DNA of 64,000 nt from Tretioscincus oriximinensis (lineage: Eukaryota > Chordata > Lepidosauria > Squamata > Gymnophthalmidae): the NCBI GenBank assembly GCA_022410635.1, contig JAJVDF010000361.1:1072485-1136484 (forward strand). Direction: 5' to 3'. This document shows, in pieces, positions 31,648 to 43,305 of the stretch. Under the pieces are notes generated by a model. That model saw only the letters and a program-made list of their open reading frames with translations, was not told the DNA's origin and did no database searches. Both the position numbers and the translations under genes were made by a program. Within the stretch, counting starts at the first letter, position 1. Each line of letters begins with the position of its first letter.

Positions 31648-31908
31648 CTCAGATCTACACTATATCACGTGACAATGCAGGGGCCTTTTCAAGCACTCCA
31701 CCCCAGATAAGACCTCCCTGATGCCGGTAGCTGTGTATGAGCTTCACCTTTTCTACTCCATCGCTCATGTGATATGGCTAGAAAAAGCCTTGCTTCATCA
31801 TATGACATGGGGCTGAACCCAGCAAAACAGGTGCCCCAGGGCCTTCTGGCAAGCACCAGAAACAAAAGTAGGTTTCTAAGTTCTAGGTTGACTGGGCCAA
31901 AAACTAGG
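31648..31908. other. Stretch without a supported feature
   Basis: Flank between the LTR and the LINE tail. Nothing recognised. Confidence 0.35.
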
Positions 31909-32000
31909 ATGAATGAATGAATAATTTATTACGGTCATCGACCAGCACTTCAGTAGCATTCAACTGAACATATAAAAGATAAACATCAATCTCAGGAACT
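31909..32000 (-). repeat. LINE 3' end with (TGAA)n tail
   Basis: GATGAATGAATGAATAATTT followed by ATTACGGTCATCGACCAGCA parallels the tail at 17953 (TCAATCAATC..., TTTATTACGGTTGTAAACCAG). The 3' end is at the left, so it is a minus-strand insertion. How far the body extends to the right is unclear; it may reach about 32230. Confidence 0.55.
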
Positions 32001-32475
32001 TTTCAAAAAAATTGTAAAATTGAAATTTCCTAATCTTCATTGCCAGGAGACAGTACTTGGCCACCACAGCAGTGATTGAATTCATGCCCAGCTTTCAGAA
32101 GGTTGGGGACCAATATTGGGGGTTTTCCTGGGTAATCCAGTATATGTGGTAATCTCATACATACAAGGAAATTCAGGAAAAATGCTCTATAGTGCCCTCT
32201 GTTGCAAAGGTTTCTATAGTATCCCAAAGTTTTTGAATTAAGGAAAAATAAAAAAAGATTCTGCCATCAAGGTCTTAAAAAAGAGGTTTTTAAACCTTCC
32301 CAAACACCATTAAGTAACCAGGCATTAAAAAACGATTGTTATTTTTATACCACAGTTTGGATAGATGAGTTTGGCAAACAGTTTCAGTTACATGTAGTAA
32401 AGGAGAGTCGAAAAGCCTCAACCATAAATACATGAAATAGCAAGTATAAAACTAAAAGCATCTATTTTCTGTCAA

Positions 32476-32700
32476 GAAGGGTGATCAACTAGTGGAATAG
32501 GTTACCACAGGAAGTGGTAGGTTCTCCTTCACTAGAAGTCTTTAAATAGCGGCTAGACAGCCATTTAAGCCATCAAGGTTCTGTCTTCTGCTTCAGAGTG
32601 CCTAGATGCAAATGATGAGCTATTATGTGTGAGAGAATGCTGAACTAGATGGACTATAGCCTGATTTAGCAGGGCTCTTCTTATATTACTATGTTCTTAT
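32476..32700 (+). repeat. CR1/L3-like LINE C-terminus and 3' end
   Basis: Translates in part to a W(N)RLPQEVVGSPSLEVFK-type C-terminus (32490-32550). Then come AACTAGATGGACTATAGCC and GCAGGGCTCTTCTTAT and the terminal ATGTTCTTAT repeats. Plus orientation. Old and diverged. Confidence 0.65.
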
Positions 32701-35001
32701 ACATCTGGGATGGCTTAGAAATCCTGCATCAAGAAGGGAGTTTGGATCTGATGACTCTGAATGTTCCCTCTTTCTCTTATGAATTTATGATCCTGTATTA
32801 TGTTTTCTGTATAAGAAATTGGGTAATACTTACCTAAGACTTTCTCATAAATGAATGATCTATTCAGACTAAGATTTTTGTATAGAAATCTGAAACTTGA
32901 CTATCTAGAAATATGTTCCATTGTGCACAGTAGTGCTTATACCCAAGAACGTAGCATTTGGATTATATCTTTGACTATCTGGTAATAAGTGACATGTTCA
33001 TTTTTTCTGCACCTGAAGAATAGCCTTCCTGGTTTCTTCATGATTATAACTTGAAAGAACTTTGAAACTTTTAACTGGTATCCTATCTGTTCATTAAGTT
33101 ACAAATTTATGTGTTAATTTTACACATGGAGAATTCTTCCTTAATGCCAAGACTGAATCTCATTTATTCAATAGCCTAAATCTTTTACTATAAAAAAAAT
33201 AGAAAACAAACATTAAGTCCCTTTGGTATTTAACTTGATATTGTTAGCGAATAGTGCTTGGATATTTTCCTCATTTGAACTGCATTTGGCTTCATCTACT
33301 TAGAAAATCTTTTATTGGTATTCCCTGGGGCATTTAATAATTTTAAGCCAATTGTAATTGTCTCACATGTGGAGAGAACAAACCTATTCGTTTCTGGTGA
33401 GCTGCTTCAAGGAAGGTTACAGGTCTCCATAGGGACTGCCTGTGATCTTTAGAAAGTTCATTTCCCTCCAGCAAGTCATAAACACTCAAGAGAATTGCTA
33501 AATGTCACTCAGAAGCTATTACCGAATACTCTGATGCTGCACTTCTCATTTTACTTACATTATGGTGCAATCTCCTCTAAGTATATTAAACTCTGTCCTA
33601 AGTGCAAAAGCTGGAGAAAGGCAGTTTTGTGATGGCAGGTTAGTTTACCCATCTAAGAGAGAGTAATGTTTTATACATAATGAATATATAATGTGTTGTT
33701 TTTCATGTAACAGTAGATGAGGAAAAGCAAGCACACTTCAGTGATAAAAGACTTTCTATTGATGATTTCTAAATATTTTCCTCTTTTGAAACCTAAATAA
33801 ATGTCTGTATTGAATAGAATCTTCCAAAATCTGCTTTCCAATTTAGACAGTGTCATTTTTCTTTTAATATTTTGGCTCTTTAAAAAAGAAAGGAATACAT
33901 TTTTTTTATCTAGTGTTGTAAATAAGCCCCGATTAGATATTTAATATTGTTGCTATTATGAAGACCAGCTCAAAATGAATAAACAGTTCAAACAGGAAAA
34001 ACATAAGACAGCTCATGAGACCTTGGGGCCTAACTAGATATAAATTTTATCTTTGATTCAATCTCTCTCTGCTGTGTGGAGAGCAAATCAGAAAGTGAGC
34101 TCTGGTATCTTTATATGCGGCGTTTGCCTTTGGATCTACTTTTGTTGGTTAAAAAGTCTGGGTGTTTTTCCTTAGACTTTTCCCACCATCAATCAATTGT
34201 ATGCAGCCAAATAGGATTCTGCCCACTCTGGGTGGATAGACAGTCTCTTCCTTCAAAAGGTGGATAGTCACCTTCACGCTTTAATCAATGCTCAGGTACA
34301 TTTCACCCCATTTACACTGTAAGAATTTCTGGTTTCTCACACAGATTCTGCTCACTGAATTGCTTGTTTAAAACTTAGTTCAACTATATTGGATGGTACT
34401 TAATTTCAATTATATATGAGTAGGATGGCAACCCCAGTTGTGAACATGTTGTTTGAATTTGCTTTGCTGCTTCTTGCAAAGTGGTTAGCTGTCTCTTTTG
34501 TAACCTAGCTAGACCCTATTAACTATTTCTTTTTCCTTTGTGGCATTTCTGAATATTACTACAGTTTTCTGATATGGCATTCTGCCAGGAATGGAGCAAA
34601 ATGATGGATAGCTAGTCCTGCTGTGAGCAGTTTATTGTAGTTAAGGTCAATTCCTGAATCATCTCAGCCCATTTTTTCCTATTATGCTTGAGGGGGAAGG
34701 CCCTTTTCATATTTTCCATAGTTTGCTTAAACCTTTCAATTCATTCCCTATGGGAGAGAGTGAGCTGCTGCTTAGAATTATTTAAATGTTTCAGTTGATA
34801 GCATCGTATGAAAAGGTTACACTTAAATTCTGGTACTTCATCAGATTATATCATGGGGAGGCAGCTGATGCTCAAGAAGTCTTACTGAGATTATTTTAGT
34901 GATACCTAGAAACTATTGGTTTCATTAATGCAGCATATTAGCCTCTGTAACCGTCAAGATTACATGTTTTAGAAATCTAGACCTACATTCATTTGACTAC
35001 T
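32701..35001. other. AT-rich stretch without a supported feature
   Basis: Over 2 kb with no recognisable gene, RNA or repeat. Open frames are short. Confidence 0.5.
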
Positions 35002-35042
35002 TAGTAGTAGTAGGAGGAGGAGGAGGAGAAGGAGAAGGAGGA
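35002..35042. repeat. TAG/GGA microsatellite at a SINE tail
   Basis: TAGTAGTAGTAGG passes into GGA and GAAGGA units and abuts the 3' end of the minus-strand SINE at 35043. The SINE's own tail is (TTC)n, so the array probably grew from it. Confidence 0.8.
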
Positions 35043-35292
35043 TCTTATACCCCGCTTTTCTCACCTGGGTATTTTGCTCGAAGGCTGACATTCTATCTTC
35101 CCCACCAGGCTCTGGTGGTTCCCATGTATCTTCTTGCAGTTAGTTGCAATTTCTTGCAATTCACGCTTTCGAATAGCTGGGTTGGCTAGAGCTACAGGCT
35201 AGTGGAAGGTGCTCACCCTCCCCACATCCAACACAGGGCTTCGAAACCCAGCTAAGAGACAGATTCCTTAGCAACTGAGCTATCCTTGCCTA
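35043..35292 (-). repeat. tRNA-derived SINE
   Basis: Minus-strand copy: TTATACCCCGCTTTTCTCAC at the tail side, ATTCTATCTTCCCCACCAGG, GGAAGGTGCTCACC, GGGCTTCGAAACCC (box B) and TTAGCAACTGAGCTATCC (A box). Nearly full length and close to the copy at 12911. Confidence 0.85.
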
Positions 35293-35303
35293 CATGTCCA
35301 CCC

Positions 35304-35615
35304 AGGCTGCTTCCCCACTACAAGTTTTAACTCACTTAAATGAAGAAGAAAAAACAAAGCAACACAAATCTCAAGTATGTCACCATTTACCTTCAATCTT
35401 CTTTGGTTCACTCTCTGCCCTTGACACATCCTGGCAATTCCCATGACATCACAAGCCCCAGAAATCATAGCTGCACTTTCCTAAATACAAGCCCCAGCAT
35501 TCTTTGCGAGCTTGCATACAATTCTCAGGCAATCTCTGCTAGGCCAATGAGTGTATTACAATTTGCATACTGAAGCTCTGAGGCAGCTTTTCTTTCAGGC
35601 TTTACAAAATAGAAA
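35304..35615 (-). repeat. Unclassified dispersed repeat (family A, copy 1)
   Basis: Shares CTACAAGTTTTAA, CCATTTACCTTCAAT, CTTGACACATCCTGG, ATGACATCA, TACAAGCCCCAGCA, TCAGGCAATCT and GCATACTGAAGC blocks with 41494-41935. It is the reverse complement of 39883-40075 and 61895-62095. Non-coding; probably a non-autonomous DNA transposon. Confidence 0.65.
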
Positions 35616-35655
35616 GCTCAGCTAAGTGCCGGTATTTCATCTGAGAGATGAAAGA

Positions 35656-35789
35656 TTAATGGCTCTGTCAGTTAAGTGCCAGTCTTTTATCTAAGAGATT
35701 GGGTTTTGAGGCCCTGTAGTTGGGAAGAAAGAATGTAAACCTTTGGGNGAAAAATAACCTTGTAAGCTGCTTTGAGTCTCAGGAACCTT
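35656..35789 (+). repeat. tRNA-derived SINE with internal deletion
   Basis: CAGTTAAGTGCCAGTC and GGGTTTTGAGGCCCTG represent the diverged head, joined directly to GGGAAGAAAGAATGTAAACC and CTTGTAAGCTGCTTTGAGTC. The middle is missing, and an N is at 35748. Confidence 0.65.
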
Positions 35790-38266
35790 AAATTTACTAG
35801 CTGTACATATCAGTAATTACACATTGATAGAAAAGGATAGGATGTAGCAAGAGATTGCAGCACCTAGGATGACATCTCAATTTTGTGCTCTTGAGTCACA
35901 TCTGATAGCAGCTCCTCCCTGGCCACATTTATATAATTTCAGGGTCTTCATTTTGGTTTTGAAAGCATAGGAACAGGGGGGAAAAACTCCCCTAACATTT
36001 CATGTCAGAGATTACATGACATGCAGAGAAAGGAGGAGTTACCCTGTTCCTGGCACTTTTGGAGCCAAAATGAAATCTTTAAAATTGGGGAGCCACAGCT
36101 TCAGTGCCCCACCAAACCATGTACACAGGATCAAGGCCCCATTCACCCTACTTTAACACTGAAGATAACATCCAGAAGTAAAATGATTCTTTTACTAAAT
36201 TTATAGGAAAGGACTTCCATGAAATATCAATGGCAAGAATTAGATCTGGATCACTGAACATTGCCAGATGGAAAGTCAAAGCTTGTGACGCTCTGGCAGC
36301 CAAATACCAAGATAAGTCAGCTCTGGAAAGTGATCTTTATTTCAGCTCAGTGCAGCAGCAACTAAAACTGGGGTGTCAAAAACTGTTTCCTCTTCTAAAA
36401 TCTAGACAACAGTTCTTCTATGTAAATCCCATGTTCTTTTTAAAATCTTATTACATTTGAAGAAATCTGAACTCACACACAAACTTTTATGCTGCCTGAA
36501 AAGAAGCATTTCTGCTAATTTACAAGTTGTTGGACTAATATTAGAGTGACACCTGGGCTCTACTGTACTTAAATGATCCGGAGAATATTATCAACATGTG
36601 GAATAAGCTTCATATTAAAAATATCCACAATAATACAATAGGCATCACAGCTGCAAAAATGAGCTATAATTGCTATAAAGTGCTTGTGTCTTTCTGATTC
36701 CAGGCATGGAAATTGCTTATTGATTCCTGAAAATAATAAAATACATTGTACATGAAAGATAAAATCCAAAACTAAACAAAAATCAATTTATGGGAAAATA
36801 AATTAATAATTAAACATACATATGAATTAAAATACATATAAAAACATATTGAAATTGACACATACTGACACATACTGACGTATGAAACGAACAGAGAATT
36901 TTCTAGATTAATTTAGATTTGTAATAAATTGCTGCAATTCATCCACAGTAAATTATTTCCAACCATTTACCATTTGCCACTTTCAACTGTGCAGACATGT
37001 AAGTAATTGGGAAGTGCCCCTGCTGGATATAGTGAAACTAAAGATTAAGTATATGCTATTAACCTGCAGATAAAACTCTTTACTTTCAGATATTTTTTCC
37101 CTTTCTTCATGTGAAAATGTGTAAAGGATATATGCACTACAATTATTTATCAACATAAGATGATTACATTTACTTCCTAACATTGCACCACTCAAGACTA
37201 TTACTACTTATTCTGTTCTGGTAGAAAAATATTATTTTGGTCCCCAGCATGACATTCCCATGAGTTTATTATGTGAATAACTCACAAAGAAGCCAAAATT
37301 TGGAAAGAAACTGTGGTAGTTATTTTACATGAACGATATTGCAATAANTGTCTATGAATAAATTCACATTAAAGGGGCCTTCTATGTCAAATCCCAGGGA
37401 ATTATTTACTTAATAGAATATATGACAATGTTTATGTGAGTTGAGTAGACTATAGTGATCTCATAGATTTGATACTGGGCCACTTGTCTAGGCCCACATG
37501 ATGGAAGCCTTCTGGGAAACTTTGGAGCCCCTTGGTTCATTGATGTGCTGGTCCACTGTGATAAGTTATTGGAGTGTACTATGATATATTACATTGCTTT
37601 AATAGGAACTATAGTAGTTCTTGAGGATGGACTAGACCATCTGCTGATATGTAGATGACAGCAAGTGACTAGTTTTGGCAAGCAGCCTACATAGAATTCA
37701 TGCTGAGTGTAAAAAATCTGGTGCCCTTTTTCTGGGCTCCTGGAAATATGCAGCTCTTTCAAAATATGCAGCTACTGAGTGCTCAGCTAAAACACCTCCA
37801 TCCATCATAATGTTGTTTGTTGTTGTTGCTGTTGTTGGGCTAACTATGTACTTAGCACCGTACAATTTAGTAGATTGAGAATATTTGCTCCCAATCTGTG
37901 ATAATAATCCAGGATAGATAATCTATAATGTGGATAATCTTGGCATGGACTTTCTGACATATTTCAATTCTAATCTAGATGTGAGCACAGGAGTCTTCCT
38001 GGTCTGGGAAGTAGTACCATTGGCAATACTGTAAATGTTAAATAATAATTCGGGACCTTATTAGGTAAAACATCAAAGGCATACCCTCCAAGTATCCTGT
38101 ATCACAGTTTATCTTTTTATGCCAGAAAAAAGCTTATTCTATGATGTGAGCTAACAGTAAAGGTCCAGTTCCAGGTGCCAGATAAGATGCTTACTGGTTG
38201 CCAATTTACTACAGAATCTAATTTTTAAGATATAATGTACTAAATATCCTTAGATCCTCTTAATAT
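35790..38266. other. AT-rich stretch without a supported feature
   Basis: No coding pattern or repeat family recognised over about 2.5 kb. GAAATTGACACATACTGACA near 36850 is a minor local duplication. Confidence 0.5.
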
Positions 38267-38324
38267 CCACTTTCTGTAACAGAATAAGGCCACGTGTGGA
38301 TCAGGCCCTAGTTACAGAAAGTGG
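38267..38324. repeat. Perfect 14-bp inverted repeat
   Basis: CCACTTTCTGTAAC (38267-38280) faces GTTACAGAAAGTGG (38311-38324) across 30 bp containing AATAAGGCCACGTGTGGATC. The inner words recur at 39871 (AATAAGGCTACGTGTGGAC) and 38432, hinting at transposon ends. Confidence 0.7.
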
Positions 38325-39519
38325 TCCAAGGAATACTGGCCCATGCATTTTGGACTATCACAGGCCCTGCTATGGCTATACTAGCCCAAAATGGTATGGG
38401 GACAGGAGATCTGTTAGATTGCTGTCTGGAACAGAATAAGCCAAAGTGTGAATCGGACTTAATGTACCATTTTCTCCACTTCCTATTATTTTTAATGATT
38501 TCATTTTAAACTTTGTTTCCACTATTATACCCCAACTTGAAACCAGGGGGGGGGGCATAATATTGAATCCAAATTGCTCATCAAGTGCATAGCTCAAGGT
38601 AAAAAAGAGAATAGATTGGTAAACAGCTTTGTAAAATACACTGAATCTTGCAGCCTCTATGGCTTTTTCTATTCATCTCCCATTTTCCCCATCATACTGT
38701 ATCGGTGGGCTTCTCACATTCTCTAGTTACTCCCACAAATAATCTTCCTGCCAGTTCGCAATAAATTGTATTTGTAAAAAAATGTGGTTTTTTTTCTTAG
38801 CCTAATAAACTGAAATAATAATTGTAAATGGAATCATCAAATTTTTCACAATTTTGGTCTCCTGGAAATTCTGCACATTTGTAACCTACGTGTTTCATTT
38901 TAAAGAACAGATTGGAGAAATTAAACGGCAATGAAACATCGTGCTTTTAAAATACTGAGTATTGGAATCCTGCATTTAGCCAGAAAGATGAAGAAACAAT
39001 CAGTAACCACTTAATGGTTAAGAAATTCACTTCTTCATCAAGAATGTGAGCAATAATCTTAAAGATGATGTATTAGATCTAAGCAAGGAGCTTTAAAAGA
39101 GGAGTTAGTCTCATAGCATAGCTTTTTACATTTTCCATGCTTAGAAGTGCAAAATAAATCGATAGATATTAATTCATATCATTTATTCACTGCATCTCTC
39201 TGTGTTTTTGCTCCCATTACTGGTTTGATCTGGCATAAAGCTATATTGATTAAATCGCAAAGGATGGATAAATGTCAAGATGATCACATCAAAATACTTT
39301 TTATACTTTTTTAGAATCAATCTTCTCGTACCCATATGCATGTTGACTAAGGCTTGATCCCTATGTTCTGTTTCCTGTGCTCTGGAGGCGTGTTTACCTT
39401 CCATCTGACCCATGGATCCACCAGTGTCCAGCCTTCCATGTGCTATTGAAGACTCATATGACAGCAACTATTGAGTAATATGGACTCTTTGACTGGTCGG
39501 TCTCAGGGATCTTTGAAAA
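38325..39519. other. AT-rich stretch without a supported feature
   Basis: Contains an 11-G run at 38545-38560 and nothing else of note. Confidence 0.45.
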
Positions 39520-39645
39520 CACACTTAACAATAGATGATTGTTGTATATATATTTGCAAAGGCTGTGACTAAGTCTTAAGGGCCAGAAGAAGCCACGGGG
39601 CAAAATCCCAGAATTATCTGGAAACGGATAGCCCTTTATTCTTGC
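39520..39645 (+). repeat. Dispersed repeat shared with 12736-12850
   Basis: GGGCCAGAAGAAGCCACGGG and GCAAAATCCCAGAATT match the reverse complement of 12745-12790, and the ACACTTAACAATAG word to the left also has a counterpart. Unclassified. Confidence 0.45.
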
Positions 39646-39882
39646 AATTTGCCTGTTACATGTTTGATTTACTTTATACTCTGATTGTATACTATATTGT
39701 TTATATGTATATAGTTATTATAACATAGCGAGATAGTAATAGTGGTATTTTTTGCACTATTGAGTGTTGTTGGTATTTTTTCCGGTTTAAAAGTCTTTAG
39801 GGCACAGTAAACAGCCTCCCCATAACATGCGATTTCCACAAGCCTCCGAGATGCTACCCAGAATAAGGCTACGTGTGGACAC
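39646..39882. other. Short unassigned stretch
   Basis: AT-rich. The right edge carries AATAAGGCTACGTGTGGAC, a word shared with 38282. Confidence 0.35.
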
Positions 39883-40075
39883 CGCCTCCATTTTAAAGTG
39901 CTAAAGAAAAATCCCACTGGAGAGCTGGGTTTATACAAATTGTTTAGGGTTCTAAAGATTTCATTGGCTCTTGTCAGCATAGACAAGCAGGCAGAGTTGC
40001 ATGGAATTCTGGGGGTTGTAGTTAGGGAAGTGCAGCAGTGCTTTCTGGGGGTTCTCTTTCAAACTTAGGCAGCAG
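39883..40075 (+). repeat. Family A repeat, copy 2
   Basis: CCTCCATTTTAAAGTG, AAAAATCCCACTGGAGAGC, TTCTAAAGATTTCATTGGCT, GGAATTCTGGGGGTTGTAGT and GCTTTCTGGG match 61895-62095 in order, and match 35304 and 41494 in reverse. Confidence 0.65.
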
Positions 40076-41493
40076 CTTGATTTTTTTTAAGCATTTGCAT
40101 AGCAGATGAAATGGACAGGTGGATATGCAACCTCCATCTCAGTGTAACGGTACTAACAAGGATATTTTTTATCTTTGTGAATCATATCAGGACTCTTTTT
40201 TTTTGCCAGGCAACTTAATCAATATACATTTGCCCTGAAGCACACTGATAAACATTAAGGAGAAAATGAACTGAAAATTGCACAAGGCAATCCCAGCTGC
40301 AAGGCAGATAGAATGAGATACAAAAGTTATAGGAAAATGAAATGAAGAGAAATTTCCAAGGTCTAGTAATTTCTACATCTGCTTCAGTATCTTTTGGATA
40401 CTCTGGAATAAAGCATGAATATTCCAGAATGAAGCAGTCCAAGCAATTATCCAAGTATGATGGAAGTAATAAGTGATGTCTGGATTTAGTCACAGTTCAA
40501 TATCTTTGAAAAATTCTCCCCAATGCTGACATAAAAAGGAATTTTTGGTGAGATAATTTTTTCAAAAAAATCCTCTGGAAGATTTCAAATTAGACATATT
40601 AAAAGAGACTTGCTATAAATTTTAATGGCATCCTGTTAAATGCTTGGAAATCTTGAATTGTTAAAAGGGAAATATTATACAATTATATATATAGCCCCTC
40701 TCTGTGGTTTACATAGCATTATAGAATTCAGTGCCTCTCCAGAGTACACATATGGCCAGAAAGCTGCAGCGTTAGTTTTCTGTTAAAATTTTACTACTGT
40801 ATCAGAGATCAATCTTGCCTCCGACTAAGAGCTAATGCCCTTATATCAAGTATTTATTGCTGAAGCCCATCAATAGGATTTATAGCACACTATGTGGCTG
40901 TTAAAATATAATGTTATTATGAAGACATATGCTTTTCTTATTACACTGGTGGTGCTTGTTGTGAACACTTCACCCTGCCTTTCAAGCAACATATTCTGCA
41001 GTTAAGAACTTTGATCTCTCCTGTTGCCTCATCAATTTGTAACACTGTAGAACTGGAAAAGATTCAGGTCCAGTGTCAGAAAATATAATCTGCAAATGAA
41101 AAATGATCCCAACTATAAAGCTTAATATAATCTATAAAAGTACCACAATGAATATCTTCCGTGTGAAAAAAGTTCCTTGTATCCTCATTTTAATTCTACT
41201 CAGCCTTTTCAAATGATGTGACTTTAGTAATGAAAAATGTAGTGAAACATATTCATTATGTGCCTAAGAATACATCTGTAACTCCCTAAAGAAGTTGATG
41301 GACAACAGATCCTCTGAGCTGGGGCTTATTTCACAGAAGAACTTTATCTCTACTCTACCAAAATATCACAGTTTGGGAGAATGATTTTAGTAACCTCTTC
41401 TTGCTGGACAAATCTAGATTTATGTTCAGTTTCATGATGTGCCACAGTGATTTGGCCCCTCCAACCATTGTAGACTGCACCATAACTATAATA
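40076..41493. other. AT-rich stretch without a supported feature
   Basis: No gene, RNA or repeat family recognised. Confidence 0.5.
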
Positions 41494-41935
41494 GATTGCT
41501 TCCCTCTACAAGTTTTAAATCGCTTAAAAAAAAAAAGCAAGGCAACACATTTGCAAATATGTTCCCATTTACCTTCAATGGCTCTCATATTTAAGGTCTT
41601 TCATGTAGGAGATCGGGTTTGGATGTGCATTGGATGTGGTTAGGGGTGAAGCCTTCTTCTTCTTCTTCTTCTTCTTCTCCTCCTCCTCCTCATTCTCCTC
41701 CTCCTTCTTCGTAGTACCCCTCTGTCCTTGACACATCCTGGAATTTCTCATGACATCATAAACCCCAGAAATAATTGCTGCGATTGCCTGACTACAAGCC
41801 CCAGCAATCATTTTGAACCTGCATATAATTCCCAGGCAATCTTTACTAGTCAAGAGCCAATGAGCATTTTACAATTTGCATACTGAAGCACTGAGGCATC
41901 TTTTATTTTGGACTTTACAAAATGGAGGCTATTTA
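41494..41935 (-). repeat. Family A repeat, copy 3, split by a SINE remnant
   Basis: 41494-41580 and 41711-41935 are continuous in the copy at 35304 (ACCTTCAAT... to ...CTTGACACATCC). The intervening 41581-41710 contains AGATCGGGTTTGG and TGTGGTTAGGGGTGA, resembling the SINE head and body, and ends in a TTC/TCC microsatellite that fits a SINE tail. Confidence 0.6.
41653..41709. repeat. (TTC)n/(TCC)n microsatellite
   Basis: About 57 bp of TTC then TCC units at the end of the SINE remnant within family A copy 3. Confidence 0.85.
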
Positions 41936-42579
41936 CTCCACAGTAAAGATCTTTAAAGCATGTGGAATGCTAGACATGCATGGTTCTGTGCGACAGTCAG
42001 AAGGTAAAATCCCCTCCAAAGTGCAGGAAATAGAACGTCGGAATCAGGCAATGGATATGTAGCTTAATAAGACCAGAGATCCATGGATTGAAGAGTCAGT
42101 TATATTTGAAGATAAATTTATCATAAGATTAAACAAATTCATGGAGATCAAGTGTGACAATGGTACTAATATGGATTCCTTGACTGAAGTAATCGACAGA
42201 TTTCCTTGGAATGCCTTTTCAAGAAGTTGAGAATTTTCTTCTGCTTGAGATGACCAGAAGCAACAACAGGCAACCGGATTAGATAAAATTCCAGGCAGGA
42301 TAGATTGTGGCCTGATCCTCTTATGTTAACATCATCATCCTTCCCAAGAATAACAAGGGAGCAATCTGAAATTATAATACAGTTAATACAGATTTTTCAG
42401 TGGCTTTGCAAAGGTAAAAACTGAACAGTCATAAAATGTTATAGCTCACTTGCTTTTTTGTCTTCATATAGTGGAAAAATTATAATCAGTTTGTATAGGA
42501 ATGGGACAACAAGCATAATTTTGATAAAATTGAAATTTGGTCAGATCTGAACTCATCCATGGAAGTCACATGCATACAG
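41936..42579. other. Stretch without a supported feature
   Basis: Nothing recognised. Confidence 0.4.
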
Positions 42580-42674
42580 AGCATCTGAAGAAGTAGACAT
42601 GTCTACAAAAGCTTATGCCACCCACCTTTGATGGAAGTCACAGATATCTTTTCCCCAGTCCTGTAGCACTCCAC
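42580..42674 (+). repeat. Hammerhead-type interspersed repeat
   Basis: GCAT, CTGAAGA, the palindromic stem GTAGACATGTCTAC (42593-42606), then AAAAGCTTATGCC and CCTGTAGCACTCC. The G of the GAAA box is mutated to A, so this copy should be inactive. Its helix II is the best preserved in the window. Confidence 0.7.
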
Positions 42675-43216
42675 CTTGCTTTTCCCATCAAACTACCCTA
42701 TACTCTCAGTTTTCCAAACTAAACGTCTTTCACTTCTTTGCTCCTGAAATTGCCTGACTTTTCTTTATAAATGCCAATCCAAATATATGATCTCCTATGC
42801 CTATAGTTCTATCACTTCTATGTATTTTTCAGGAAATAAAAGCACAAAGTAGTCTTGCTTCTGTCTGTCGCCCTTCAATTTTTTGCATACTATTTTGCAT
42901 ATCTTCTTCACTCACCCAGAAACTTCTTGTCAAAGTCCCATATTATGACACTTAAGATGAAATTGCCTAATATGCATAATGTCTAGCAAGTCATATAAGT
43001 CTTAAGTTGGGTGGAACTCAAAAGTTCTACAGAAATCAGTGGAGGGCCTTGAATTCTGCAGGCATAAGGCAGTTTTTGCTCATGAAGTTATTCTAGTGAA
43101 ATAATAACAAAAACCATGTAAAGGTTATTCAAAGTGCACTAATACTGTAACAAATATGGGACTTATTTACTGATACCAAAAGTTTATTATATTAAAGTTT
43201 ATTATATTTCATATAA
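42675..43216. other. Stretch without a supported feature
   Basis: Nothing recognised. Confidence 0.4.
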
Positions 43217-43305
43217 TAGAATCATAGAATATAGAGTTGGAAGGGACCTCCAGGGTCATTGGGTCCAACCCCCTGCTCAATGCAGTTTTCACTAAACCAT
43301 TTCCA
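43217..43305 (-). repeat. CR1 3' terminal fragment
   Basis: ATAGAATCATAGAATATAGAG, then TTGGAAGGGACCTCCAGGGT and CCAACCCCCTGCTCAATGCA: the same CR1 end as 28294-28383, with more copies of the terminal 8-mer. Confidence 0.8.
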
